Position numbers and translations under genes: made by a program
Origin: an uncultured Methylobacter sp.
Lineage (GTDB): Bacteria > Pseudomonadota > Gammaproteobacteria > Methylococcales > Methylomonadaceae
DNA length: 56,409 nucleotides
Assembly: GCA_903832775.1 (NCBI GenBank)
Contig: CAILCX010000129.1
Coordinates: 1-56,409 of the forward strand
Reading direction: 5' to 3'
The notes under the pieces: generated by a model
The model's input: the letters and a program-made list of their open reading frames with translations, nothing else
What the model was told of the DNA's origin: nothing
The model's database searches: none
In this document: positions 17,739 through 26,022 of the stretch, one piece after another
How positions within the stretch are numbered: position 1 is the stretch's first letter
Layout: each line of letters begins with the position of its first letter

Positions 17739-17974
17739 TACTGGAAATGTTAAAGGGGGGCGAATTAACAAGCTTGGTTTTCACTTTGTTTAGCCCAGAA
17801 TTCCAGCTTAATTTATTCTTGTAATAGATCATTTATGATAAGAAATTCCTCCCTCTTTGCATGTTGACAATTTGCTTGTTTTTATGGATGACTTGTCTGG
17901 CAACAGTTAAAAGGTTTGTAGGTGGCTATATTTCTGATAAAGACAGTGTAAACTTTGGATCAGCTTTGCAAATC

Positions 17975-18460
17975 CTAGTCTGAATGGTTTATCTCTTTAA
18001 GCCATACATCAATATCAAGGTTACTTAATAAACGCTTGGCAAAAGAACAAGCCTCGGCCAGATTATTTTCAGCGCCTAGGCTTAAACCTTCACCCAGTTC
18101 CAGTTTCTCAGCCTTAATGCTGAGCAAAAAGCACGGTGGGGGAGCTTGTTTTTTTATCGATTGATATACTTCTAAAACCGCAGCTGGGCTCATGGCGTGG
18201 GTGGTGTAGCTTTTATCTCGGGCTGGTTCCAAGATTCTAAAATCATAAGCCTTGATGCCAGCCACTGAGGCATCTACAAATAACACCAAACTCCTGTTTT
18301 CCAGATCCAGCGCATGTTCGATTTGTAATTGAAAGTCGGACAATATTTCTATCTTGTCCAGGCTACAGTTACGCTCAACATATTCCAATAATAACGGTCC
18401 CAATGCATCATCACCGCGACTGAGATTGCCGTAACCAAACAATAAAACAGTTTTAAGCAT
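17975..18460 (-). CDS. hoxW: Hydrogenase maturation protease HoxW
   Basis: A 161-residue endopeptidase of the HyaD/HybD family. It trims the C-terminus of the [NiFe] large subunit after nickel insertion. The start VLLFGYGNLSRGDDALGPLL carries the conserved Gly-Asn and Asp residues that probe nickel, and VLFVDASV carries the second acidic motif. I chose the ATG at 18460, which overlaps hoxH by 8 bases; a TTG at 18472 would add four residues. Its place directly after hoxH, and its divergence from HyaD or HupD towards the bidirectional-hydrogenase type, support the name HoxW. It is the last gene of the hox operon. Confidence 0.9.
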   Translation of the reverse strand: MLKTVLLFGYGNLSRGDDALGPLLLEYVERNCSLDKIEILSDFQLQIEHALDLENRSLVLFVDASVAGIKAYDFRILEPARDKSYTTHAMSPAAVLEVYQSIKKQAPPPCFLLSIKAEKLELGEGLSLGAENNLAEACSFAKRLLSNLDIDVWLKEINHSD

Positions 18461-19952
18461 TAAGTCGCTCAATTTGACCGTTGGTATGTTTTACCAATTG
18501 ATCAATCAGCTGACCTTCAGCATTAATCAATTCCAGTTTCAGCGGCATTTTGCCTACCGCATGCGTCGCGCAGGACAAACACGGATCATAAGCACGAATC
18601 GCTACTTCCAGATTGTTCAGTAAAGGCTCTGTCAGTTCCCTGCCAGATAAATATTCTGCCGCAACCTGACGCACTGATTCATTCATTGCCATATTGTTAC
18701 TGGTAGTAGAAACAATCAAATTGGCTTTGGTGACTATATCGTTCTCATCAACCTGATAATGATGAAACAAGGTGCCTCGCGGCGCCTCAATTACACCGAT
18801 GCCTTCGTAGCGTTTTTCACCTTGCGCTACGAGATCTGAACTCATGATGTCAGGATCATGGAGCAGATCTTTAATACTTTCTGCGCAGTGCAGAATCTCA
18901 ATCAAGCGCGACCAGTGAAAGGCCAGCGTGCTATGCACCATTGCTTCGCCGCTGTGGGCTTTAAATTCGACTCGGGCCGCTTCGGCTAAAGGTGTATTGA
19001 TGTAATCACAATTATTAACACGGGCCAAGGGGCCGACGCGATACCAGCCGTTTTCCTGGCCGCGTGACAATAGGTATGGAAACTTCATGTAGGTCCAGGA
19101 GCGGACTTCTTCATGAATATAATCGTTATATTTACAATAATCGATATGATCCATAATGGTTGCGCCGTGCTCATCTTTGGCACGAATACCGCCATGATAA
19201 AGCTCCAGGGCCCCGTCTGGCTTAGTCAGACCAAGATAATTAGTACGTATCGTGGCAAAATCATCGTAATAAGGCAGATTGGAGCAATGCACTTTTTTGA
19301 TAAGCGCCACAGATGCAGCCGACCAACTGATCATCTGGTCTATATCTTCCAGCAGATAATTTCGTTCGGCCTTGGTCAAAGATTTATTCATGCCCCCAGC
19401 AATTGCACCAGTGCCATGAATCCGCTTGCCCGACACCATGCGAATAACTTCCTGCCCATATTTACGAAGCTTGACACCTTGTACGCCAAGTTCTGGAAAT
19501 TCGGCCAATACGGCAACTATTGAGCGCTTGCTGATTTCGCTTTCAAAACCGAATAATAAGTCCGGGCTTGATAAATGAAAAAAGTGCAGGGCATGGGATT
19601 GTAGTACTTGGCCAAAATGCAGTAATCGCCTTAGCTTATCCGCAGCTACAGGCAGATTTTCAGGATCTATGCCGACCAATTGATCGATGGCCTTGGCTGC
19701 TGCCAAATGATGGCTAACAGGACAAATACCGCATAATCGTTGCACTAATACTGGAAGTTCCCAGTATGGTCTGCCCTGGATGAAGCGTTCAAAACCACGG
19801 AACTCAACGATATGTAAACGGGCTTGTTTAACTTTGTTGTCGGCATCCAGTAATAAAGTGACTTTGCCGTGCCCTTCAACACGCGATACCGGATCAACGA
19901 CTACACGTTTTAAACTGTCGCGGTTTTCAGCTGTTTCTAAATGTTCGTACAT
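18453..19952 (-). CDS. hoxH: NAD-reducing hydrogenase large (catalytic) subunit HoxH
   Basis: HoxH (499 residues) holds the Ni-Fe active site of a group 3d soluble hydrogenase. The N-terminal motif RLCGICPVSHH and the C-terminal motif DPCLSCATH supply the four cysteine ligands of the metal centre. About 35 residues follow the last histidine; this tail is the peptide expected to be removed by HoxW. No membrane anchor is present, so the enzyme is cytoplasmic. GGGAG precedes the ATG at 19952. It is separated from hoxY by 111 bases containing two GTTGGGTTA-type inverted repeats, whereas the other hox genes overlap. All active-site residues are present, so the enzyme looks functional. Confidence 0.96.
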   Translation of the reverse strand: MYEHLETAENRDSLKRVVVDPVSRVEGHGKVTLLLDADNKVKQARLHIVEFRGFERFIQGRPYWELPVLVQRLCGICPVSHHLAAAKAIDQLVGIDPENLPVAADKLRRLLHFGQVLQSHALHFFHLSSPDLLFGFESEISKRSIVAVLAEFPELGVQGVKLRKYGQEVIRMVSGKRIHGTGAIAGGMNKSLTKAERNYLLEDIDQMISWSAASVALIKKVHCSNLPYYDDFATIRTNYLGLTKPDGALELYHGGIRAKDEHGATIMDHIDYCKYNDYIHEEVRSWTYMKFPYLLSRGQENGWYRVGPLARVNNCDYINTPLAEAARVEFKAHSGEAMVHSTLAFHWSRLIEILHCAESIKDLLHDPDIMSSDLVAQGEKRYEGIGVIEAPRGTLFHHYQVDENDIVTKANLIVSTTSNNMAMNESVRQVAAEYLSGRELTEPLLNNLEVAIRAYDPCLSCATHAVGKMPLKLELINAEGQLIDQLVKHTNGQIERLNA

Positions 19953-19978
19953 GATAACTCCCGAATTAGTTTTGGTGG

Positions 19979-20035
19979 GTTGGGTTAACGTAACCCAACA
20001 TTGCCGCCTGTACGTCTTGGGTTATGCTAACCCAA
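19979..20035. repeat. Pair of GTTGGGTTA / TAACCCAAC inverted repeats between hoxY and hoxH
   Basis: Two small hairpins of one family lie side by side: arms 19979-19987 and 19991-19999 (GTTGGGTTA and TAACCCAAC, loop ACG) and arms 20017-20024 and 20028-20035 (TTGGGTTA and TAACCCAA, loop TGC). The same core occurs in the purE upstream region at 54003-54103. This is a dispersed intergenic element inserted inside an operon. It may act as an mRNA hairpin that adjusts the hoxY:hoxH ratio. Confidence 0.8.
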
Positions 20036-20063
20036 CTTACGCGACCTTCAGTTATTAAAGTGT

Positions 20064-20603
20064 TCAATCGTAATGAACCAATTCATAAGGCAATGAAGGT
20101 TCGCGACCATCAATTAAATCTGTCAGAAATTTCCAAAACACATCGGCTGACGGTGGACAGCCGGGCAAATAATAATCAATTTTGACCACTTCATGAATAG
20201 GTCTGACCTTATCCAAAAGCAAAGGTAATTCTATGTCGCTGGGAATTTGGGCATTTTCGACACCGATACCATCGATATAAGCCTCGTTCAGACATTCTTC
20301 TAATGGGATATGGTTCCGCATGGCAGGCAAGCCGCCGTTAATTGCACAAGCACCGACGGCTACCAGAATTTTGCAGTTGTTACGAAACTCTCGCAAAACA
20401 TGAACGTTTTCTGAGTTGCATACGCCGCCTTCAATCAGGCCAATATCGCAGTTGGTGCAATGCTCGATATCGGTAATCGGTGAGCGGTCAAATTCAACGT
20501 GTTCAACCAGTTGCAGCATCCGTTCGTCAATATCCAGAAACGACATGTGACAGCCAAAGCAACCGGCCAGTGAAGTCGTTGCTACTCTAATTTTATTCGC
20601 CAT
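20064..20603 (-). CDS. hoxY: NAD-reducing hydrogenase small subunit HoxY
   Basis: HoxY (179 residues) is the electron-transferring small subunit that pairs with HoxH. It has the short form seen in group 3d enzymes, with ligands for one proximal iron-sulfur cluster: GCFGCHMSFLD near the N-terminus, the ACAINGG segment, and PGCPPSADVFWKFL near the C-terminus. An additional CTNCDIGLIEGGVC segment is present. There is no twin-arginine signal and no C-terminal anchor, which fits a soluble cytoplasmic enzyme. It overlaps the end of hoxU by 11 bases, so its translation is coupled to hoxU. Confidence 0.95.
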   Translation of the reverse strand: MANKIRVATTSLAGCFGCHMSFLDIDERMLQLVEHVEFDRSPITDIEHCTNCDIGLIEGGVCNSENVHVLREFRNNCKILVAVGACAINGGLPAMRNHIPLEECLNEAYIDGIGVENAQIPSDIELPLLLDKVRPIHEVVKIDYYLPGCPPSADVFWKFLTDLIDGREPSLPYELVHYD

Positions 20604-21312
20604 GATTTAGATGCTCCTTAGCTAAACTCACTTGATCGATTTGCTGATGATCATAAATACGCTCGCCAATTGGCACCTGATAGCCGGTACGTTTAATCAG
20701 GATGGCTCCGGTAGGGCAAACGTGGGCTGCCTGGTCGTTAACATCAAGATCGGTATCTTTTAGCAAGCCACTTTGTGCATTAACGATCAGATGTTTATTA
20801 ATACCGCGTCCACTGATGGCAAAAACATCTTTACCATCTGTTTGTTGGCTGGCTCGAACACATAAAGTGCAAAAGATGCAACGATTATGATCAATCATTA
20901 CCTCGGGATGAGAAGCGTCAACCGCACGATCCGGATAAAATAACGGGAAATGATTGTCGAGCATATTCAAATGATAGGCGACGCCTTGCAGTTGACAGTT
21001 GCCGGTTTTCTCGCAGGAAGGACAAAAATGATTACCTTCTACAAATAGCATCTGAGTGACTTTTTTACGGTCATCAATCAGCTCTTTGGTTTCGCTAAGA
21101 ACCTCTTGTCCTTCCATTGCCGGAAAGGTGCAGGCGGAACAGTTGCGCCCGTTTACCTTTACCGTACAAAGCTTGCAACTGCCGTGTGGGGTATATTCCG
21201 GCTGATGGCATAAATGAGGAATATAAACATCGGCTGCCATCGCGGCATCCATAATGGTTTGCCCGTCTTCAAAAGGAATGGTTTTGCCATCGATAGTAAT
21301 TGTTTTACTCAT
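20593..21312 (-). CDS. hoxU: NAD-reducing hydrogenase diaphorase iron-sulfur subunit HoxU
   Basis: HoxU (239 residues) relays electrons between HoxY and HoxF and resembles the N-terminus of complex I subunit NuoG. A plant-type [2Fe-2S] domain has cysteines in CHQPEYTPHGSCKLC and NCSAC. A His-plus-three-Cys site follows (HFCPSCEKTGNC), then a ferredoxin-like [4Fe-4S] site (CIFCTLC with CPTGAI). I chose the ATG at 21312, which has GGAGAG upstream and overlaps hoxF by 8 bases; an upstream ATG would add 13 residues that read through hoxF sequence. All cluster ligands are present. Confidence 0.95.
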   Translation of the reverse strand: MSKTITIDGKTIPFEDGQTIMDAAMAADVYIPHLCHQPEYTPHGSCKLCTVKVNGRNCSACTFPAMEGQEVLSETKELIDDRKKVTQMLFVEGNHFCPSCEKTGNCQLQGVAYHLNMLDNHFPLFYPDRAVDASHPEVMIDHNRCIFCTLCVRASQQTDGKDVFAISGRGINKHLIVNAQSGLLKDTDLDVNDQAAHVCPTGAILIKRTGYQVPIGERIYDHQQIDQVSLAKEHLNHGE

Positions 21313-23092
21313 GTTCGCTCTCCGTTTGAGCCAAATGCGCGCCGGCATCATCTCTATTGGCCATGCGTCGCGCCGTTTCTAGCGCTCCATCCAAATCGAA
21401 TCCGGGTTCAAAACTTATTTCTTTTAAGTGGCTGTGGTATAAATCAGGATAACGCTGCAGCGTCGTTAAAATTGGATTTGCTGCAGTTTGTCCAAGGCCG
21501 CAATGACTATAATTTTTAACCAGTTGACAAAGCTCTTCCAACGCTACGATATCACCTGCTGAACCATGACCTTCGACAATTTTGTCGACCTGTTTTTTCA
21601 GTAACGAGGTGCCGACTCGGCAGGGTGTACAGAAGCCGCAACTTTCATGGGCAAAGAAATGCGTAAAGTTACTCACCATATCGAGGATATTACGACTGGT
21701 ATTGAAAATGATGAATGAACCGCCGGTCGCCAAATCTTCAAAAGCCAGTTTTCGGTCAAATTCCTCATTGGAAATAAAAGTTCCAGAAGGGCCGCCGACT
21801 TGAATTCCCAGGACATCGGTTGCTCCGCAATCAGTCAGAATATCCTTAACGGTTACGCCAAAAGGATATTCATAAATGCCTGGACGAGGACAGTCTCCAC
21901 TGATACTCAGTATTTTTGTGCCCTTGGATTTTTCGGTGCCAATATCCGCAAACCAATCGCAGCCATTGATAGTAATGCCGGCTGCAGCCATAAACGTTTC
22001 AACATTATTAACGACGGTGGGTTTTCCCAGATAACCTTGGGTAACCGGGTATGGCGGACGATTACGAGGAATGCCGGCTTTTCCTTCAAGTGACTCAATC
22101 AAGGCGGATTCCTCTCCGCAAATATAGGCACCAGCTCCCAGGCAAATTTCAATATCAAAGCTCAAGCCTGCGTTTAGTATATTGTTACCTAATAAACCGT
22201 TTTGACGGCGTTGCACCAATATATTTTCGAGCTTGTCGTAAAGATGTAAATACTCGCCGCGTAAATATAAAAAACCCTTTTGAGCACCGATGATTGCTGC
22301 GCAAACGGTCATGCCTTCAAAAACCTGGTCAGAGTATGAGTTCAATAGCACCCTGTCCTTAAATGTACCGGGCTCTCCTTCATCGGCATTGCAAACAACA
22401 TAACGCTCCATCTGATGTTCCTCAGAGCAGAACTTCCATTTTGTGGCGGTCTTGAATCCGGCACCACCACGACCTCGAAGGCCTGATTTATCGATTTCTT
22501 GCAATGTTTCCTTGGCGCCTCGTTGCAAAACCAATCTGATACCTGCGCCTTGGTCAATTTGTTGATTCAGCAATAGTCCCGATTTGTAGATATTATCATC
22601 GACTTGAAATAGTTCGGGCGGCCATTCTTCCAAAGGTTTCTGTTGATTAATCAAGGCTGTGATTTGATCAATTCCTTTTTTATCTAATCGGGTTAAAGCG
22701 TGCCCGTTCACCAAGCCAGCAGGACCTTGGTCACACATGCCGGTACAGGAGGTATTATCCAGACTCACCAGACCATCCTGTCTGACCGCGCCAACTGCAA
22801 CGTTCAATTTTATTGTCATATATTCGAGCAGACTTTGCTTGCCCAACATATGATCAGTTATGGAATCGCTGATCAATAGTTCATATTGGCCTCTGGGACT
22901 CAGATGAAAAAAACTGTAGAATTCAATAACGCTGGTTATTTGTGTGCGGTGAATTTTTAGCAAGCCAGACAGCTGATCTATTGCTGCCTCGGGGATATAA
23001 TGATAGTGGGCTTGAATCTGCCTTAGCATTTTCAATAAATGTCTGACTTCATAATGGTCGTTTTCTGCGATGCACTGAATTAACTGTCTCAC
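21305..23092 (-). CDS. hoxF: NAD-reducing hydrogenase diaphorase subunit HoxF (with NuoE-like N-terminal domain)
   Basis: HoxF (595 residues) binds FMN and NAD and passes hydrogenase electrons to NAD+. Residues 1-150 resemble complex I NuoE (thioredoxin-like), so a separate HoxE is not needed, as in the Cupriavidus-type enzyme. Only the second cysteine pair (SCTGMC, 116 and 120) is seen in this domain. The NuoF-like part has GRGGAGFKTATKW for NADH, ADEGEPGTFKDR, GAGAYICGEESALIESLEG for FMN, and CGFCTPCR plus a later Cys for [4Fe-4S]. Translation starts at a GTG (23092) with AGGGAG upstream. It is first in hoxFUYHW. Accessory hyp genes and hoxI are not in the window. Confidence 0.96.
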   Translation of the reverse strand: MRQLIQCIAENDHYEVRHLLKMLRQIQAHYHYIPEAAIDQLSGLLKIHRTQITSVIEFYSFFHLSPRGQYELLISDSITDHMLGKQSLLEYMTIKLNVAVGAVRQDGLVSLDNTSCTGMCDQGPAGLVNGHALTRLDKKGIDQITALINQQKPLEEWPPELFQVDDNIYKSGLLLNQQIDQGAGIRLVLQRGAKETLQEIDKSGLRGRGGAGFKTATKWKFCSEEHQMERYVVCNADEGEPGTFKDRVLLNSYSDQVFEGMTVCAAIIGAQKGFLYLRGEYLHLYDKLENILVQRRQNGLLGNNILNAGLSFDIEICLGAGAYICGEESALIESLEGKAGIPRNRPPYPVTQGYLGKPTVVNNVETFMAAAGITINGCDWFADIGTEKSKGTKILSISGDCPRPGIYEYPFGVTVKDILTDCGATDVLGIQVGGPSGTFISNEEFDRKLAFEDLATGGSFIIFNTSRNILDMVSNFTHFFAHESCGFCTPCRVGTSLLKKQVDKIVEGHGSAGDIVALEELCQLVKNYSHCGLGQTAANPILTTLQRYPDLYHSHLKEISFEPGFDLDGALETARRMANRDDAGAHLAQTESEHE

Positions 23093-23228
23093 TTTATCTC
23101 CCTGGCTTTATCTTTTTAGATGTTTGTGGATATGATATTAGCGGATTATTACATTACCTACATTCATGGATGTATGGTTAGGTGTGTGTGTAGAAGCTTT
23201 ATGCTTTCTTATTTCCTTACTTATTCTA

Positions 23229-23257
23229 ACTATATCCCACAATCTTGAATAAACCAA
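23229..23257 (-). promoter_or_regulatory. Candidate sigma-70 promoter of the hox operon
   Basis: On the minus strand, TTGGTT (23257-23252), a 17-base spacer and TATAGT (23234-23229) lie about 137 bases before the hoxF start. A near-palindrome TACATnCATGnATGTA (23159-23174) lies between this promoter and the gene and could be an operator in the leader. No sigma-54 type GG...GC element was found. Assignment rests on consensus matching alone. Confidence 0.45.
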
Positions 23258-23305
23258 TAATCAGGATAAAAAGACTTTCTAATCAACTTTAATAATGGGC
23301 TATTA

Positions 23306-23767
23306 ATGGCAAAAAAACTTATACCTTTCAGAGCTGCATTGTCTTTTCCAAATCGCACTATTGCTTATTTTTACAGTGAAATTGAACAACAAAAACTTAT
23401 TTTACGCTGTATTCATGACAAATTGCCGGCAGCGATTGCCAAACATGCATTGTATTGTGTTATTAATGGCAGAAAACTCACAATTTACACAGATACTGCG
23501 GCTTGGGCATCGCAACTACGTTTTTATAATAATGTGATTCTTACTGCTGTTGCTCCTATAACCAGAGACACGGTTACGATAATGCAGATAAAAGTAAGAT
23601 TAGAAGCCAAGCAAGAAATATCTCAACCGGTCAGAAGGCCTTTGATTCCTTCTGCTGAAAAAATAATGCTCATCCATGAGCAGGGTCTCATCATTTCCGA
23701 TGAGCAATTGAAGCAGTCGCTACTTAGATTAAGCGTAACATTGGAAAAATCGCGTTCCTTAGTTTGA
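23306..23767 (+). CDS. dciA: DciA family (DUF721) replicative helicase loader/regulator
   Basis: A 153-residue cytoplasmic protein with the DUF721 core: the KLPAAIAKHALYCVINGRKLTIYTDTAAWASQLRFY stretch, split here by description, matches the family pattern of a strand-rich domain with a conserved Trp-Ala-X-Gln-Leu segment (WASQLRFY). DciA interacts with the DnaB helicase in bacteria that lack DnaC or DnaI, where it assists loading at the origin. It is convergent with lpxC and divergent from hoxF. Genes of this family commonly lie beside lpxC in gammaproteobacteria, which supports the call. Confidence 0.82.
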   Translation: MAKKLIPFRAALSFPNRTIAYFYSEIEQQKLILRCIHDKLPAAIAKHALYCVINGRKLTIYTDTAAWASQLRFYNNVILTAVAPITRDTVTIMQIKVRLEAKQEISQPVRRPLIPSAEKIMLIHEQGLIISDEQLKQSLLRLSVTLEKSRSLV

Positions 23768-23798
23768 CTTAAACAGGGATTACGGTACTTGATTAAAC

Positions 23799-24722
23799 TT
23801 AAGTAGCTGTTCTGGGCGACTCAGCAGAACGCATAAAGGAAATAGGTGCTTTTTCTTCATCGTCAAAAGTGACCATTTCCCAGGCTTCTTTATCATTTAA
23901 TAAAGCGCGAAGTAATTTGTTGTTTAAGCCGTGCCCCGATTTGTAGCCGGTAAACTCGCCAATCAAGCTATGTCCCAAGAGATAGAGATCACCTATCGCA
24001 TCAAGAATTTTATGCTTGACGAATTCATCCGCATAACGCAGACCATCTTCGTTAATGACTTTATCGTCATCGACTACAATGGCATTATCTAGACTTCCGC
24101 CCAAGGCCAGATTATTTTCGCGTAGATATTCAATATCTTTCATAAACCCGAAGGTTCTGGCTCGACTGACTTCCTTGACGAAAGTTGTCGATGAAAAATC
24201 CATTGTTGCAGTTTTCAAATGATCTTCAAAAGCCGGGTGTTCAAAATCAATGGTAAATGTAACTTTGAATCCTTCAAATGGCTCAAAGGCCGCCCATTTG
24301 TCGCCATCTTCAACCCTGACGCTGCGTTTGATACGAATATATTGTTTTGGACTGTCCTGTTCTTCTACGCCAGCTGACTGGAGCAAGAATACAAACGGCC
24401 CGGCACTGCCATCCATAATAGGAACCTCTGCGGCACTGACATCAATAATTGCATTGTCAATGCCAAGACCGGCAAAAGCCGAAAGCAAATGTTCTATGGT
24501 TGATATTTTCACATCACCCGCAACGAGGGTAGTTGAAAGTATAGTTTCACCCACATTTTGAGGTGTTGCTTCAATAGTAACCGGAGTTTCAAGATCGACT
24601 CTTCGAAATCTAATACCTGTATTTGCTTCGGCCGGACGTAAAGTCAGATAGATTTTATCGCCTGTGTGCAGGCCTACGCCTGTTGCCCTGATCGTGTTTT
24701 TTAAAGTTCGCTGTTTAATCAT
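23799..24722 (-). CDS. lpxC: UDP-3-O-acyl-N-acetylglucosamine deacetylase LpxC
   Basis: LpxC (307 residues from the chosen start) is the zinc deacetylase that commits UDP-3-O-acyl-GlcNAc to lipid A synthesis. The zinc ligands are in [21 protein letters not shown] (first His) and [17 protein letters not shown] (second His and Asp), and the catalytic region [21 protein letters not shown] holds the general His. The start MIKQRTLKN at 24722 matches the family start; an upstream ATG at 24752 would add ten hydrophobic residues of doubtful value. It is the last gene of the dcw cluster, 95 bases after ftsZ, and convergent with dciA. Confidence 0.97.
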   Translation of the reverse strand: MIKQRTLKNTIRATGVGLHTGDKIYLTLRPAEANTGIRFRRVDLETPVTIEATPQNVGETILSTTLVAGDVKISTIEHLLSAFAGLGIDNAIIDVSAAEVPIMDGSAGPFVFLLQSAGVEEQDSPKQYIRIKRSVRVEDGDKWAAFEPFEGFKVTFTIDFEHPAFEDHLKTATMDFSSTTFVKEVSRARTFGFMKDIEYLRENNLALGGSLDNAIVVDDDKVINEDGLRYADEFVKHKILDAIGDLYLLGHSLIGEFTGYKSGHGLNNKLLRALLNDKEAWEMVTFDDEEKAPISFMRSAESPRTAT

Positions 24723-24817
24723 AAAATAAATAACACTTAGTAAAGAGAGCAAAAGGTGCAGATTTTATCACAATAAGATCCGAAATTGGTGACCAAATCC
24801 ATTGTTGACCACACCAC

Positions 24818-25993
24818 CTAGTCAGCTTGACGTCTTAAAAAAGCCGGGATATCAAGATAATCCAAATCGACATCTTTTTTGGGTTGAGCACCAAAGCGAG
24901 TTTCTCTGCCTTCGGCTTTATTTTGACGAATAATTGTAGGTTTATCTAAACCTTCATAACTGACTTCACCGGCTACACTTTGGTTAACGTAGCCAACGGT
25001 TGCTTTTGGCGCCAACTTGACTACGCGAGCAGGCATGCCCATTCCTGTAGCAACAACGGTTACTTTGATTTCGTCACCCAATTCAGGATTAATCGACATG
25101 CCTATTTTGATAACTGCATCTTCCGAGGCAAATTCATGGACAATATTTCCCACTTCATCAAATTCTGCAATACCCATATCCGCAGCCGAAATATTAACCA
25201 GAATACCGCGCGCACCTTGCAGATTAATATCTTCCAGTAAAGGACAGGCGATGGCTTGTTCAGCAGCCTCACGAGCACGATATTCGCCTTTGGCGGAACC
25301 TGTACCCATAATCGCCGCCCCCATGCCAGACATTACTGTTCTGACATCAGCGAAGTCGACGTTAATCATGCCGGGATGAACAATCAGTTCGGTAATACCC
25401 TGAACCGCATCCAGCAAGACATCGTTAGCCGCTTTAAACGCATTGACCAAAGATACATCGTTACCCAATACAGGCAATAACTTTTGATTTGGAATGATGA
25501 TTAAGGAGTCTACGAATTTTTCAAGTTCGGCTATGCCTTGTTCAGCCGTTGCCAGTTTCTTTTTACCTTCAAACGAGAAAGGTTTGGTTACAACAGCTAC
25601 CGTTAAGATTCCCATGCTTCTTGCAATTTCAGCAATTACTGGAATCGCGCCAGTACCGGTACCACCACCCATACCCGCAGTCAGAAAAACCATGTCGGCG
25701 CCGTCCAAGACTTCTCGGATACGCTCTTTGTTTTCATCTGCGGCCAATCGACCAACTTCTGGATTGGTACCTGCTCCCAAACCTTTGGTTAATTCAACAC
25801 CCAATTGAATAATCGTATCGATATTTAACTTACTGAGTGCCTGGGCATCAGTATTTGCACAGATGAACTCAACTCCTTCCACAAGACTGCCAACCATATG
25901 GCTGACTGCATTACCACCACCGCCACCGACACCAATAACCTTTATGACCGCATGTTCGTTACTCATATCCATTAATTCATATTTCATAGCCAT
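24818..25993 (-). CDS. ftsZ: Cell division protein FtsZ
   Basis: FtsZ (391 residues) is the tubulin-like GTPase that forms the cytokinetic ring. The GTP-binding signature GMGGGTGTGA, the N-terminal IKVIGVGGGGGNAV loop and the T7 catalytic loop region (INVDFADVRTVM) are intact. A linker leads to the C-terminal peptide DLDYLDIPAFLRRQ, which binds FtsA and ZipA. The ATG at 25993 is the first of several closely spaced in-frame ATGs. It follows ftsA by 29 bases. Length and motifs are normal. Confidence 0.98.
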   Translation of the reverse strand: MAMKYELMDMSNEHAVIKVIGVGGGGGNAVSHMVGSLVEGVEFICANTDAQALSKLNIDTIIQLGVELTKGLGAGTNPEVGRLAADENKERIREVLDGADMVFLTAGMGGGTGTGAIPVIAEIARSMGILTVAVVTKPFSFEGKKKLATAEQGIAELEKFVDSLIIIPNQKLLPVLGNDVSLVNAFKAANDVLLDAVQGITELIVHPGMINVDFADVRTVMSGMGAAIMGTGSAKGEYRAREAAEQAIACPLLEDINLQGARGILVNISAADMGIAEFDEVGNIVHEFASEDAVIKIGMSINPELGDEIKVTVVATGMGMPARVVKLAPKATVGYVNQSVAGEVSYEGLDKPTIIRQNKAEGRETRFGAQPKKDVDLDYLDIPAFLRRQAD

Positions 25994-26022
25994 TGCCGCT
26001 GCACCTTGTTATTTAATAAATG

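Noticed and set aside
17739-17974. TTGACA near 17863 as a promoter or small RNA start
   Set aside because: No -10 element occurs at a suitable spacing, and no RNA fold or terminator was recognised in this stretch.
23093-23305. Search for a sigma-54 promoter upstream of hoxF
   Set aside because: No TGGCAC-N5-TTGC type element is present; a sigma-70-like promoter fits better.
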